From Pimelobacter simplex (lineage in GTDB: Bacteria; Actinomycetota; Actinomycetes; Propionibacteriales; Nocardioidaceae): a stretch of DNA of 64,000 nt. Positions 53,665-62,409 of the stretch are shown here, piece by piece. Both the position numbers and the translations under genes were made by a program. Position 1 is the stretch's first letter. Each line of letters starts with the position of its first letter. The DNA lies in the NCBI GenBank assembly GCA_016803235.1, contig JADCLI010000007.1:84923-148922 (forward strand). Direction: 5' to 3'. The notes below the pieces were generated by a model that had not been told where the DNA came from, made no database searches, and saw only the letters and a program-made list of their open reading frames with translations.

Positions 53665-53685
53665 GGATCAACCCGTGGCCTGACG
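53665..53685. promoter_or_regulatory. 21-nt direct repeat upstream of ABC exporter (copy B)
   Basis: This copy is 19/21 identical to 51762-51782. A partial third copy (GTCCACCCGT) lies at 53643-53652, with its ACCCGT 24 nt from the one in copy B. The arrangement suggests cooperative binding of a response regulator dimer. Confidence 0.6.
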
Positions 53686-53718
53686 ATCCGGACGCCGAGT
53701 CCCGGGAGGCTCGGTGCC

Positions 53719-54420
53719 ATGACCTCCCAGCTCGCCGCCAGCGCTCGCGGCCTCACCAAGTCCTTCGGCCGCGGCGACACCGTCGTCCACGCCCTCCGCG
53801 GGGTCGACCTCGACCTCCCCGCGGGCCGGTTCACCGCGATCATGGGCCCGTCCGGCTCGGGCAAGTCCACGCTCATGCACTGCCTGGCCGGGCTCGACCA
53901 GCCGACCTCCGGCTCGGTGCACGTCGCCGGACAGGCGCTGGAGAGCCTGGGTGACGACGCCCTGACCCGGTTCCGGCGCGACAACGTGGGCTTCGTGTTC
54001 CAGGCGTTCAACCTGCTGCCCATGCTCACCGCCGAGCAGAACATCTGGCTGCCCACCGAGCTCGCCGGCCGCGACCGCGACCCCGCACTGCAGCGCCGGT
54101 TCGTCGCGATCGTCGAGACCCTCGGCCTCGCCCAGCGCCTCGGGCACCGGCCCGCCGAGCTGTCCGGCGGCCAGCAGCAACGGGTGGCGATCGCCCGCGC
54201 CCTGCTGGCCGGACCGGCGATCGTGTTCGCCGACGAGCCGACCGGCAACCTCGACAGCACCAGCTCGGCCGAGGTCCTCTCGCTGCTGCGCCAGTCGGTG
54301 CGCGAGCTCGGCCAGACCGTCGTCATGGTCACCCACGAGATCGAGGCGGCCCGGTACGCCGACGACATCGTCGTCCTCGCCGACGGCCGGATCACCGAGC
54401 GCCGCGAGGTCGCGGCCTGA
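53719..54420 (+). CDS. MacB/LolD-type ABC transporter ATP-binding protein
   Basis: This is a 233-residue ATPase with Walker A GPSGSGKSTLM near residue 43, the Q-loop in FQAFNLLP, the signature LSGGQQQRVAIARALL, Walker B IVFADEPTGNLD and switch His in VMVTHEIEAAR. This subfamily pairs with FtsX-like permeases that extrude peptides, lipids or antibiotics or perform mechanotransmission. The stop overlaps the permease start (TGATG). GGGAGG lies 9 nt before the ATG. Confidence 0.95.
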   Translation: MTSQLAASARGLTKSFGRGDTVVHALRGVDLDLPAGRFTAIMGPSGSGKSTLMHCLAGLDQPTSGSVHVAGQALESLGDDALTRFRRDNVGFVFQAFNLLPMLTAEQNIWLPTELAGRDRDPALQRRFVAIVETLGLAQRLGHRPAELSGGQQQRVAIARALLAGPAIVFADEPTGNLDSTSSAEVLSLLRQSVRELGQTVVMVTHEIEAARYADDIVVLADGRITERREVAA

Positions 54421-56846
54421 TGAGGTCGGTGATCCTGGCGTCCCTGCGCACCCACACCCGCAGGTACGGCGCCGCGCTGCTCGCCGTCGTCATCGGCGCC
54501 GCGTTCATCGTGGTGACCGCCGCCCTGTCCTCCTCGATGCGCGAGGGCCTGACCGCCGGCCTCGGCGAGCCGTACGACGGCGCCGACGCCGTCGTCGACA
54601 GCCCTTCGGCCGCCGACGCCGCGGAGCTCCTCGACGCCGCCCAGGAGAAGGGCGCCGACGCGTGGCTGATCGGCTGGACCATGCAGCAGGTCGCGAACGG
54701 GGGCGAGGTCGTCGACACCGACACCGACATCGGCCAGCTGCCCGACCGGTCGGACCGCCGTTGGCAGGAGCTGGTCGACGGCCGGTTCCCGGGCGGCCCG
54801 GGCGAGGCCGTGGTCGACACCAACACCGCCAAGGTGTCGAGGATCGCGGTGGGCGACGAGCTGCGGATCGGCACGGGCGGCGACGCCCTCGACGTCACGG
54901 TCGTCGGGCTGGTCGACTCGCCGTCGACCTACGCCTACGCCTCGGTCTACCTGCTGTGGTCCGACCTGGCCCGCTGGCAGGACCAGCTCTACGTGACGAG
55001 CCTGGCCTGGGCCGGCGGCGACGGGGCCGACGCGAGGCGCGCGATCCGGGCCGTCGTACCGGACGCGGAGGTGGCGGGCGTGGACGCCTTCGTCCAGGAC
55101 CTGCAGACGGAGGTCAACAACGGCGTCGACATCGTCCAGGTCGTGGTGCTGCTGTTCGGCGCGATCGCCCTCGTGGTGGGCGTCCTGGTCATCAACAACA
55201 CCTTCACGATCCTCTTCGCGCAGCGGCTGCGCGACTTCGCGCTGCTGCGCTGCGTCGGCGCGACCCGGCGCCAGGTGCTGCGCTCGGTCCGGCTGGAGTC
55301 GCTGGCGCTGGGCGTCCTCGCCGCCGTGCTCGGGGTCCTCACCGGTCTCGGCGCCGGGCACGGGCTGGTCGCGGTGGTCCGGTCCCGGTGGCCCGAGACC
55401 CGGCTCGGAGAGGCCCACGTGACCCCGGCGTGGCTCGCCGGCGCCGCGACCGTCGCAGTCGTCGTCACCCTGGTGGCGGCCTGGCTCCCGACCCGCCGCG
55501 CCGTCCAGGTCAGCCCCCTCGCCGCACTGCGCCCCGACGACAGCACCCAGCTGCGCACCCGCACCGGCCGGATCCGGCTCGGCCTCGGCGCCCTCGCTCT
55601 GGTCGCGGGCGCCCTCGGCCTCGCCGCGGCCGTCGCGACCGCCAACGTCGGCGCCCTGGCCGTCGGCGGCACCCTGGTCTTCCTCGGCGTGCTGCTCTTC
55701 GGTCCCGTGCTGGTGCCCGCCCTGATCCGCACGGCCGGGCCGCTCACGCAGCGGCTGCTCGGGCCGGCCGGGCGACTGGCGGCCGGCAACGCCGTGCGCA
55801 ACCCGCGCCGCACCGCGGCCACGACTGCCTCGCTGCTCGTCGGCGTCACCCTGACGACCGCGGTGCTCACCGGCATGGCCAGCTCCCGCACCGCCCTCGC
55901 GGACGAGATGGACGAGCAGCACCCGATCGACCTCGCGGTCACGGGCACGGCGGCGCTGCCCGCCGACACCGAGGCCCGGCTGCGGGCGATCGACGGGATC
56001 GTGGCCGCCGTACCCGTGCCGGGGGCGGCCGCGCGGATCGGGGACCTCGACCCGCTGCCCCTCCTGCCCGCCACGACGCCGGGCGCCACGGACGTGCTGC
56101 ACGGCGACCTCCCGGCTCCCGGGCCGCGCCAGGTACTGCTCCCGTGGGACCTGATCGGCGACGACATCCGGGTCGGCGACGTCGTCCCCGTGCGGGTCGG
56201 CGACACCGTCCGGGAGCTGCGGGTCGTCGGCGGCGAGGGCTGGGGCGAGGCCGCCCTGGTCAGCCGTCCGACGCTCGACCGGCTCGCGCCCACCCCCGAG
56301 ACCCGGGCGGTCTGGCTGCGTGCCGCGAACGACGCCGACCCCGAGGACCTCGCCGGCTCGGTCGAGGCGGTCGCCGCTCCGCTCGACGCCGGGGTCGAGA
56401 ACGGCCTCGCCCGGCGGGCGTACGTCGACACCCAGCTCGACGTGCTCACCGGCGGCGTCGTCGGCCTGCTCGCGATCGCGGTCCTGATCGCCCTGGTCGG
56501 CATCGGCAACACCCTCGGCCTGTCCGTGCTGGAGCGCGGCCGCGAGCACGCGCTGCTGCGGGCGCTGGGCCTGACCCGCCGCCAGGTACGCCGGATGCTG
56601 GCCGCCGAGGCGGTGCTGCTGTCCGTCGTCGCGACCGTCCTCGGCACGGCCCTGGGCGTGCTCTTCGCCTGGACCGGCGTGCGGGCACTGGTCCAGCCCG
56701 CCATCGACGGCGCCGGCCTGGTGCTGCCGTGGGGCCAGCTCGCGGCGATCGTGACCGTCTCCGCCCTGGCGGGCCTGGTCGCCGCGATCCTCCCGTCGCG
56801 CAAGGCGTCGCGGATCACCCCGGCAGCGGGCCTCTCGCTGGACTGA
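54420..56846 (+). CDS. FtsX-like ABC transporter permease
   Basis: This 808-residue membrane protein has an N-terminal helix, a ~200-residue extracytoplasmic domain, three helices (first FtsX core near 240-380), a linker with another helix pair, a second extracytoplasmic domain, and three C-terminal helices (second FtsX core near 670-800, ending SRKASRITPAAGLSLD). The duplicated layout is typical of actinobacterial exporters next to two-component systems. The substrate is unknown; antimicrobial peptide or lipid export is usual for this set. Confidence 0.92.
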   Translation: MRSVILASLRTHTRRYGAALLAVVIGAAFIVVTAALSSSMREGLTAGLGEPYDGADAVVDSPSAADAAELLDAAQEKGADAWLIGWTMQQVANGGEVVDTDTDIGQLPDRSDRRWQELVDGRFPGGPGEAVVDTNTAKVSRIAVGDELRIGTGGDALDVTVVGLVDSPSTYAYASVYLLWSDLARWQDQLYVTSLAWAGGDGADARRAIRAVVPDAEVAGVDAFVQDLQTEVNNGVDIVQVVVLLFGAIALVVGVLVINNTFTILFAQRLRDFALLRCVGATRRQVLRSVRLESLALGVLAAVLGVLTGLGAGHGLVAVVRSRWPETRLGEAHVTPAWLAGAATVAVVVTLVAAWLPTRRAVQVSPLAALRPDDSTQLRTRTGRIRLGLGALALVAGALGLAAAVATANVGALAVGGTLVFLGVLLFGPVLVPALIRTAGPLTQRLLGPAGRLAAGNAVRNPRRTAATTASLLVGVTLTTAVLTGMASSRTALADEMDEQHPIDLAVTGTAALPADTEARLRAIDGIVAAVPVPGAAARIGDLDPLPLLPATTPGATDVLHGDLPAPGPRQVLLPWDLIGDDIRVGDVVPVRVGDTVRELRVVGGEGWGEAALVSRPTLDRLAPTPETRAVWLRAANDADPEDLAGSVEAVAAPLDAGVENGLARRAYVDTQLDVLTGGVVGLLAIAVLIALVGIGNTLGLSVLERGREHALLRALGLTRRQVRRMLAAEAVLLSVVATVLGTALGVLFAWTGVRALVQPAIDGAGLVLPWGQLAAIVTVSALAGLVAAILPSRKASRITPAAGLSLD

Positions 56847-56870
56847 CCCCCTCACGTGGGGACGCACCAC

Positions 56871-56876
56871 TAGGCT
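56871..56876 (+). promoter_or_regulatory. -10 box TAGGCT, leaderless-type
   Basis: TAGGCT ends 7 nt before the GTG at 56884. It would give the ArsA-like pair its own transcript, separate from the ABC exporter. Confidence 0.5.
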
Positions 56877-56883
56877 CCGTCGG

Positions 56884-57882
56884 GTGAGCGATTGGCCGAA
56901 GGTGCGTCTCCACGTCGTCACCGGCAAGGGCGGCACGGGGAAGTCGACGGTCGCGTCGGCCCTCGCGCTCGCCCTCGCCACCCGAGGCAGGAACGTGCTG
57001 CTGTGCGAGGTCGAGGGCCGCCAGGGCATCGCCCGGATGTTCGACGTCGACCCGCTGCCCTACCAGGAGCGGCGCCTCACGACCGGTCTCCCCGACGACG
57101 ACGGCGGCCGCGGCGTGGTCCATGCGCTGCACATCGATGCCGAGTCCGCGCTGCTGGAGTACCTCTCGATGTACTACCGGCTGGGCCGGGCCGGCAAGGC
57201 CCTCGACCGCTTCGGCGTCATCGAGTTCGCCACCACGATCGCCCCCGGCGTCCGCGACGTGCTGCTGACCGGCAAGGTCTACGAGGCGGTGCAGCGCAAC
57301 AGCCGCAACAAGAACGCCATCGAGTACGACGCCGTGGTGCTCGACGCGCCCCCGACCGGCCGGATCACCCAGTTCCTCAACGTCAGCAACGAGCTCGCCG
57401 GGTTGGCGAAGGTCGGGCCGATCAAGGCCCAGTCCGACACGATGATGACCCTGTTCCGCTCCCAGCGGACCGCGGTGCACCTGGTCACCGTGCTCGAGGA
57501 GATGCCGGTCCAGGAGACCGCCGACGGCATCGCCGAGCTGCGCGCCGCCCGGCTGCCCGTGGGAGGCGTGGTCGTCAACCAGGTCCGCCCGCGCGACCTC
57601 GACGCCGACGACCTCGCCGCCGCCCGCGCCGGCACCCTGGACCGCGGCCGGATCGACGCCGACCTCGCCGAGGGCGGCATCGCGGTCAGCCCCGAGCTGG
57701 TCGACGGCCTGCTCGCCGAGGCCGCCGACCACGCCGAGCGCCGGGCGCTCGAGGACTCCCAGCGCGAGCTGGTCGCCCGGCTCGACGTGCCGTCGTACGA
57801 GCTGCCCCGGCTGGCCGGCGGCATCGACCTCGGTGGGCTCTACGAGCTCGCCGGCCTCCTCCGAGCCCAAGGGATGGCCTGA
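56884..57882 (+). CDS. ArsA/GET3-like ATPase (first of pair)
   Basis: This 332-residue soluble ATPase has the deviant Walker A VTGKGGTGKSTVAS at residues 12-25, LLCEVEGRQG, and AVVLDAPPTGRITQFL for the switch/Walker B region. It is the homologue of Rv3679 by position. In M. tuberculosis the Rv3679-Rv3680 pair acts as an anion-transporting-type ATPase complex linked to stress tolerance (from memory). It is followed 2 nt later by its partner. There are no arsenic-binding Cys clusters, so an arsenite role is unlikely. Confidence 0.92.
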   Translation: MSDWPKVRLHVVTGKGGTGKSTVASALALALATRGRNVLLCEVEGRQGIARMFDVDPLPYQERRLTTGLPDDDGGRGVVHALHIDAESALLEYLSMYYRLGRAGKALDRFGVIEFATTIAPGVRDVLLTGKVYEAVQRNSRNKNAIEYDAVVLDAPPTGRITQFLNVSNELAGLAKVGPIKAQSDTMMTLFRSQRTAVHLVTVLEEMPVQETADGIAELRAARLPVGGVVVNQVRPRDLDADDLAAARAGTLDRGRIDADLAEGGIAVSPELVDGLLAEAADHAERRALEDSQRELVARLDVPSYELPRLAGGIDLGGLYELAGLLRAQGMA

Positions 57883-57884
57883 CC

Positions 57885-59069
57885 ATGAGCCGCGACAGCG
57901 CCCACCGTCCGTCCCGGGTCGGCCCCGCCACGACGCCCGGTCACCGGGCCGGCCCTCTCGACATCGACGCCCTCCTCGACGACCCGGCCACTGGGATCAT
58001 CGTGTGCTGCGGCTCGGGCGGTGTCGGGAAGACCACGACCAGTGCGGCGCTCGCGCTGCGTGCCGCGGAGCGGGGCCGGAAGGTCGTCGTGCTGACGATC
58101 GACCCGGCCCGCCGGCTCGCCCAGTCGATGGGCATCGAGGCGCTGGACAACACCCCGCGACCGGTCACCGGTGTCGAGGGCGGCGGCCACCTCGACGCGA
58201 TGATGCTCGACATGAAGCGCACCTTCGACGAGGTGGTGCTCTCCCAGGCCAGCCCGGAGAAGGCGAAGCAGATCCTGGCCAACCCCTTCTACATCGCGCT
58301 GTCGAGCTCGTTCGCGGGCACGCAGGAGTACATGGCGATGGAGAAGCTCGGCCAGATCCATCGTGATGCCCAGGCCGCCGGGACCTACGACCTGATCGTC
58401 GTCGACACCCCGCCCTCGCGCTCGGCGCTCGACTTCCTCGACGCCCCCGAGCGGCTCTCCAGCTTCCTCGACGGCCGGTTCGTGCGGATGCTGCTGATGC
58501 CCGCGAAGGGACCGGCGAAGCTGATGACGGCCGGGATCGGGCTGATCACCAACGCGCTGACCAAGATCCTGGGGGCGCAGTTCCTCAAGGACCTGCAGAC
58601 CTTCGTCACCGCGCTCGACACCGTCTTCGGCGGGTTCCGTCAGCGCGCGCAGCAGACCTACGCGCTGCTCAAGGCCGACGGTACGGCGTTCCTCGTGGTC
58701 GCCGCGCCCGAGGCGGACGCGCTGCGCGAGGCGGAGTACTTCGTCGAGCGGCTCAGCGAGGACGACATGCCCCTGGCCGGCCTGGTGGTCAACCGCGCCA
58801 GCCCGGAGCCGGGCGGCGACCTGTCGGCCGAGGAGGCGATGACCGCGGCCGAGCGGCTGCGTCGCACCGGGGACGGCGCGCTGACGGCCGGGCTGCTGCG
58901 CCTGCACGCCGACCGGGTGCGCATGGTCGAGCGCGAGCGCACGCTGCGGGACCGGTTCGCGACCGCGCACCCGCAGGTGGCGACGGCCGTCGTACCGGCG
59001 CTCGCCAGCGACGTCCACGACCTCGACGGCCTGCGCCGCGTCGGCGACCTCCTGGCCCGGCGCCACTGA
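57885..59069 (+). CDS. ArsA/GET3-like ATPase (second of pair)
   Basis: This 394-residue soluble ATPase has Walker A CCGSGGVGKTTTSAA at residues 41-55, VVLTIDPARRLAQSMG (switch I-like Asp-Pro-Ala) and LIVVDTPPSRSALDFL. A helical region after residue 100 (RTFDEVVLSQASPEKAKQIL) may form the client groove as in GET3. It is the homologue of Rv3680 by position and should form a heteromer with the preceding gene product. The N-terminal ~28 residues are a low-complexity extension. Confidence 0.92.
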   Translation: MSRDSAHRPSRVGPATTPGHRAGPLDIDALLDDPATGIIVCCGSGGVGKTTTSAALALRAAERGRKVVVLTIDPARRLAQSMGIEALDNTPRPVTGVEGGGHLDAMMLDMKRTFDEVVLSQASPEKAKQILANPFYIALSSSFAGTQEYMAMEKLGQIHRDAQAAGTYDLIVVDTPPSRSALDFLDAPERLSSFLDGRFVRMLLMPAKGPAKLMTAGIGLITNALTKILGAQFLKDLQTFVTALDTVFGGFRQRAQQTYALLKADGTAFLVVAAPEADALREAEYFVERLSEDDMPLAGLVVNRASPEPGGDLSAEEAMTAAERLRRTGDGALTAGLLRLHADRVRMVERERTLRDRFATAHPQVATAVVPALASDVHDLDGLRRVGDLLARRH

Positions 59070-59108
59070 CCCCAACGGGCCAGGGCGCCGGAACGGCGGT
59101 CGGTCTCC

Positions 59109-59390
59109 TCAGACGGTCGCGGTGGTCTGCTCGTCGCGCGCGTCCTCGAGGACCTTGCGCCACGAGGCAGCGGGGCGACGACGGAGGAGAGCACGACGCT
59201 CCCGCTCGGTCATACCGCCCCAGACACCCCACTCGATCTGGTTGTCGAGCGCCTCGGCGAGGCACTCGGTGCGTACGGCACAGCTGGTGCAGACCTGCTT
59301 GGCCTTGTTCTGCTCAGCACCCCGGACGAAGAGCTGGTCCGGCTGCTGGTCCCTGCAGGCGGCGCGCGGCGCCCAATCCTCAACCCACAT
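59109..59390 (-). CDS. whiB4: WhiB-family iron-sulfur regulator (WhiB4-like)
   Basis: This is a 93-residue protein. Cluster ligands are Cys12, Cys34, Cys37 and Cys43 (C-x21-C-x2-C-x5-C), followed by the WhiB turn GVWGG at residues 55-59 and a basic C-terminal DNA-binding part (RERRALLRRR). The ATG at 59390 fits the known WhiB N-terminus and has GGGGA upstream; the longer frame to 59519 has no family match. The place between the ArsA pair and ponA2 matches whiB4 (Rv3681c), an O2/NO-sensitive regulator. The symbol is assigned from synteny. Confidence 0.92.
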   Translation of the reverse strand: MWVEDWAPRAACRDQQPDQLFVRGAEQNKAKQVCTSCAVRTECLAEALDNQIEWGVWGGMTERERRALLRRRPAASWRKVLEDARDEQTTATV

Positions 59391-59593
59391 AGTTGTCCCC
59401 TGTACTTCCCACATCCGAAGAGCCGTCGCCCCCACAGCGCTCGGTCTCCTCGACCGGACCAAAGTAAAGGAGGATCGCCAATACTGATATCGCTCATTGG
59501 GCCCAACCTGTCTAGTCACATAGGACTACACGGACTCCGGGCGGGCCCCGCGACGACTCGGGCCGGTGAGGCGGGGTCCCGTACCCTGACGGC
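59391..59593. promoter_or_regulatory. 203-nt divergent intergenic region whiB4/ponA2
   Basis: This is one of the longest gaps in the window. It includes the AT-richer stretch 59460-59500, a TTGGGCCCAA palindrome at 59497-59506, and on the minus strand TTGGGC-N17-TATTGG as a possible whiB4 promoter. WhiB4-type genes are often autoregulated. None of these elements is strong on its own. Confidence 0.35.
59582..59587 (+). promoter_or_regulatory. ponA2 -10 box TACCCT, leaderless-type
   Basis: TACCCT ends 6 nt before the ATG at 59594. No ribosome binding site precedes the gene. Confidence 0.45.
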
Positions 59594-61903
59594 ATGTCTC
59601 GCACGCGGTTCGACGGCCTTCCCCCCGGCAAGGTGGCTTCCCACCTCGGCGTGATGCTGCTCGTCGCCGTCGTCCTCGGCGTCGTGGTCTCCGGCCTGGC
59701 GATCCCGTTCGCCGGCGTCCTGGGCTTCTCGGCCCGCAACGTGTCCGAGTCCGTCGACGACCTGCCGCAGGAGCTCGAGACCGAGCAGCTGCCCCAGCGC
59801 ACCGAGGTGCAGGACGCGGAGGGCAAGACGATCGCGACGCTCTACGACCAGAACCGGGTCAACGTCCCGCTGCGCCAGATCTCGCGCACCATGGTCGAGG
59901 CGATCGTCGCGATCGAGGACTACCGCTTCTACCAGCACGGCGCACTGGACCTGAAGGGCACCATGCGCGCCCTGTTCACCAACCAGGCGGCCGGCGGCGT
60001 GACCCAGGGCGGTTCCTCGATCACCCAGCAGCTGGTCAAGCTGACGCTGCTCAACCAGGCCGACACCGACGAGGAGCGCAAGGCCGCGACCGACGACACC
60101 TACGGCCGCAAGCTGCGCGAGCTGCGCTACGCGATCGCCCTCGAGAAGCGGCACACCAAGGACTGGATCCTCGAGCGCTACCTCAACACGGCGTACTTCG
60201 GTGACGGCGCGTACGGCGTCCAGGCGGCCGCCCAGCACTTCTTCAGCGTCAACGCGAAGGACCTCAACCTGCGCCAGGCCGCGCTCCTGGCCGGGCTCGT
60301 GCAGAGCCCCGAGGCCTACAACCCCACCAAGAACGCCGCCCAGGCCAAGGTGAGGCGCAACGTGGTCCTCGAGCGGATGGCCCAGCTCAGCGTGATCACC
60401 GACGAGGAGGCCGACAAGGCGAAGGACCGCAAGCTCGGCCTGCGCGTGCAGGAGCAGCCCAACGGCTGCGTGAACTCCGAGGCCCAGTTCTTCTGCGACT
60501 ACGTCGTGCGCTGGCTGATGACCGACCAGGCCCTCGGCGCCACGGAGCAGGAGCGCAAGCGGCTGATCTTCAACGGCGGCCTCACCATCAAGACGACCGT
60601 CGACCTGCGCTACCAGAAGGCCGCCAACGACTCGGTCTCCTCCCACGTCTACAAGGACGACTCCGCGATCGGCGGCCTCGCCCTGATCGAGCCCGGCACC
60701 GGCAACGTCAAGGGCCTGGCCCAGTCGCGACCGATGGGCAAGAAGAAGGGCGAGACCTTCCTCAACTACACCGTGCCGACCCGGTACGGCGACGCGGCCG
60801 GCTTCCAGCCCGGCTCGACCTTCAAGGCGTTCGTGCTCGCCTCGGCGATCAACCAGGACATCCCGCTGACCCAGCGGTTCCCCGCGCCCAACCCGGGGCG
60901 GTTCCCGCTCAACCAGTTCCAGACCTGCGACGGGCCCTACCAGAGCAGCGAGATCTGGGAGCCCAAGAACTCCACGAGCTCCTCGTCCGCGCCCAACCTC
61001 TACGAGGGCACCCAGAAGTCGGTCAACACCTTCTTCGTGAACCTCGAGCTGCAGACCGGGATCTGCGAGCCGTGGAAGCTGGCCCGCGAGATGGGCATCA
61101 CCGAGCTCACCAAGGCCAACATCGTCCCGTCGTTCACCCTCGGTGTCGCCGGCGTCAGCCCGCTGGAGATGGCCGAGGCGTACGCCACCTTCGCCGCCCA
61201 GGGCCTGCACTGCGACGCCCGCCCGGTCACCGAGATCGCCGACGCCCAGGGCAACGTGCTCAAGAAGTACCAGAAGCAGTGCACCCAGGTGCTCGCCAGC
61301 CCGGTCGCCAACGCCGTCAACGACGTGCTCCGCGGAGTGGTGTCGTCGGGTGGGTTCGCGGCGGCCCAGTACCCCGGCCAGCCGGCGGCCGGCAAGACCG
61401 GTACGACGAACGGCAACAACTCGGTGTGGTTCGTCGGCTACACCCCCAACCTCGCCGGTGCGGCGACGGTCGCCGGCGTCAACCGCGCCGGCCAGCCGCA
61501 GTCCCTCGACGGCGTCTCGATCGGCGGCGCGGTCCGCTCGACCTCCGGCTCCACGACCGCCGGCCCGATCTGGGGCGACGCCTTCAAGGCCGTGGCGCCG
61601 CTGCTCGACGACGCCGACTTCACCCGCCCGTCCTCCTCGGACATCCGCGGCCTGCTGATCACGGTGCCCGCGGTGTCCGGGAAGTCCTACGACGACGCGA
61701 AGGCCACCCTGGAGGGTCTCGGCTTCGCCGTCGTCAACGGCGGCGTCGTCGACTCCGCGGTCGGCCAGGGCCTCGTCGCGTGGTCCGCCCCCGGCACCGG
61801 CGCCCGCCTCGCGTCGGGCGACACGGTCACGCTCTACATCTCCGACGGCACGCCCAAGAAGAAGGGCAAGGGCAAGAAGAACAAGGGCCGCGGCAACGGC
61901 TGA
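59594..61903 (+). CDS. ponA2: Bifunctional penicillin-binding protein (class A) with PASTA domain
   Basis: This 769-residue protein polymerises and cross-links peptidoglycan. It has an N-terminal membrane helix near residues 15-40 and a GT51 transglycosylase domain (AIEDYRFYQHGALD with catalytic Glu, GGSSITQQLVK, LERYLNTAYFG). The transpeptidase domain has GSTFKAF with Ser near 411, and KTGT in AGKTGTTNGN near 600. One PASTA domain lies near 690-755, with a Lys-rich tail. It corresponds to PonA2 (Rv3682) by layout and place. It is divergent from whiB4. Confidence 0.95.
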   Translation: MSRTRFDGLPPGKVASHLGVMLLVAVVLGVVVSGLAIPFAGVLGFSARNVSESVDDLPQELETEQLPQRTEVQDAEGKTIATLYDQNRVNVPLRQISRTMVEAIVAIEDYRFYQHGALDLKGTMRALFTNQAAGGVTQGGSSITQQLVKLTLLNQADTDEERKAATDDTYGRKLRELRYAIALEKRHTKDWILERYLNTAYFGDGAYGVQAAAQHFFSVNAKDLNLRQAALLAGLVQSPEAYNPTKNAAQAKVRRNVVLERMAQLSVITDEEADKAKDRKLGLRVQEQPNGCVNSEAQFFCDYVVRWLMTDQALGATEQERKRLIFNGGLTIKTTVDLRYQKAANDSVSSHVYKDDSAIGGLALIEPGTGNVKGLAQSRPMGKKKGETFLNYTVPTRYGDAAGFQPGSTFKAFVLASAINQDIPLTQRFPAPNPGRFPLNQFQTCDGPYQSSEIWEPKNSTSSSSAPNLYEGTQKSVNTFFVNLELQTGICEPWKLAREMGITELTKANIVPSFTLGVAGVSPLEMAEAYATFAAQGLHCDARPVTEIADAQGNVLKKYQKQCTQVLASPVANAVNDVLRGVVSSGGFAAAQYPGQPAAGKTGTTNGNNSVWFVGYTPNLAGAATVAGVNRAGQPQSLDGVSIGGAVRSTSGSTTAGPIWGDAFKAVAPLLDDADFTRPSSSDIRGLLITVPAVSGKSYDDAKATLEGLGFAVVNGGVVDSAVGQGLVAWSAPGTGARLASGDTVTLYISDGTPKKKGKGKKNKGRGNG

Positions 61904-61914
61904 CCGCGGGCGCC

Positions 61915-62373
61915 TCAGCCGAGCTGGCGGCGTACCTCCGCGGCGACGGCGGCGCCGTCGGCGCGGCCCCTGACCTGCGGCTGCACGAGGCCCATCACCT
62001 GGCCCATCGCCTTGGGCCCGGCACCGGCCGCACCGGCCTGCTCGACGGCAGCGGTGACGATCGCGGCGATCTCCTCCGGCCCGAGCTGCTCGGGCAGGTA
62101 GTCCTGGATGACCGCGGCCTCGGCCCGCTCCTTGGCCGCGCTCTCCGGGCGGTCGCCCTCCTCGAAGGCGACGGCAGCCTCGCGCCGCTTCTTGGCCTCG
62201 GCGGCGAGCACGGTGAGGACCTCGTCGTCGGTGAGCTCCTTGGCGACCTTGCCGGCGACCTCGGCGTTGGTGACCGCGGTCAGGATCATCCGCAGCGTCG
62301 ACGACCGGACGTCGTCCCGCGCCTTCATGGCGGTCGTGAGGTCGGTGCGCAGCTGGTCCTTGAGGGTGCTCAT
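61915..62373 (-). CDS. GatB/YqeY domain-containing protein
   Basis: This 152-residue, mostly helical protein starts STLKDQLRTDLTTAMKARDDVRSSTLRMIL and contains YLPEQLGPEEIAAIVTAAVEQ and KAMGQVMGLVQPQVRGRADGAAV, the full YqeY pattern. The fold is shared with the tRNA-binding tail of the GatB amidotransferase subunit, but the free protein's function is unknown. It is convergent with ponA2 with an 11-nt gap and divergent from the metallophosphoesterase gene. Confidence 0.95.
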   Translation of the reverse strand: MSTLKDQLRTDLTTAMKARDDVRSSTLRMILTAVTNAEVAGKVAKELTDDEVLTVLAAEAKKRREAAVAFEEGDRPESAAKERAEAAVIQDYLPEQLGPEEIAAIVTAAVEQAGAAGAGPKAMGQVMGLVQPQVRGRADGAAVAAEVRRQLG

Positions 62374-62409
62374 GCCTTGATTCTGCCCGCCGTGGGCGAG
62401 ACTGTCCCC

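Noticed and set aside
53601-57029. A 1142-codon open frame on the minus strand across the ABC exporter
   Set aside because: It is antisense to the FtsX-like permease and the first ArsA-like gene, and its translation has no domain pattern.
56884-59069. Arsenite-resistance arsA genes
   Set aside because: The paired ATPases lack the Cys metal site of ArsA, and no arsB, arsD or arsR is nearby. Position matches the Rv3679/Rv3680 pair.
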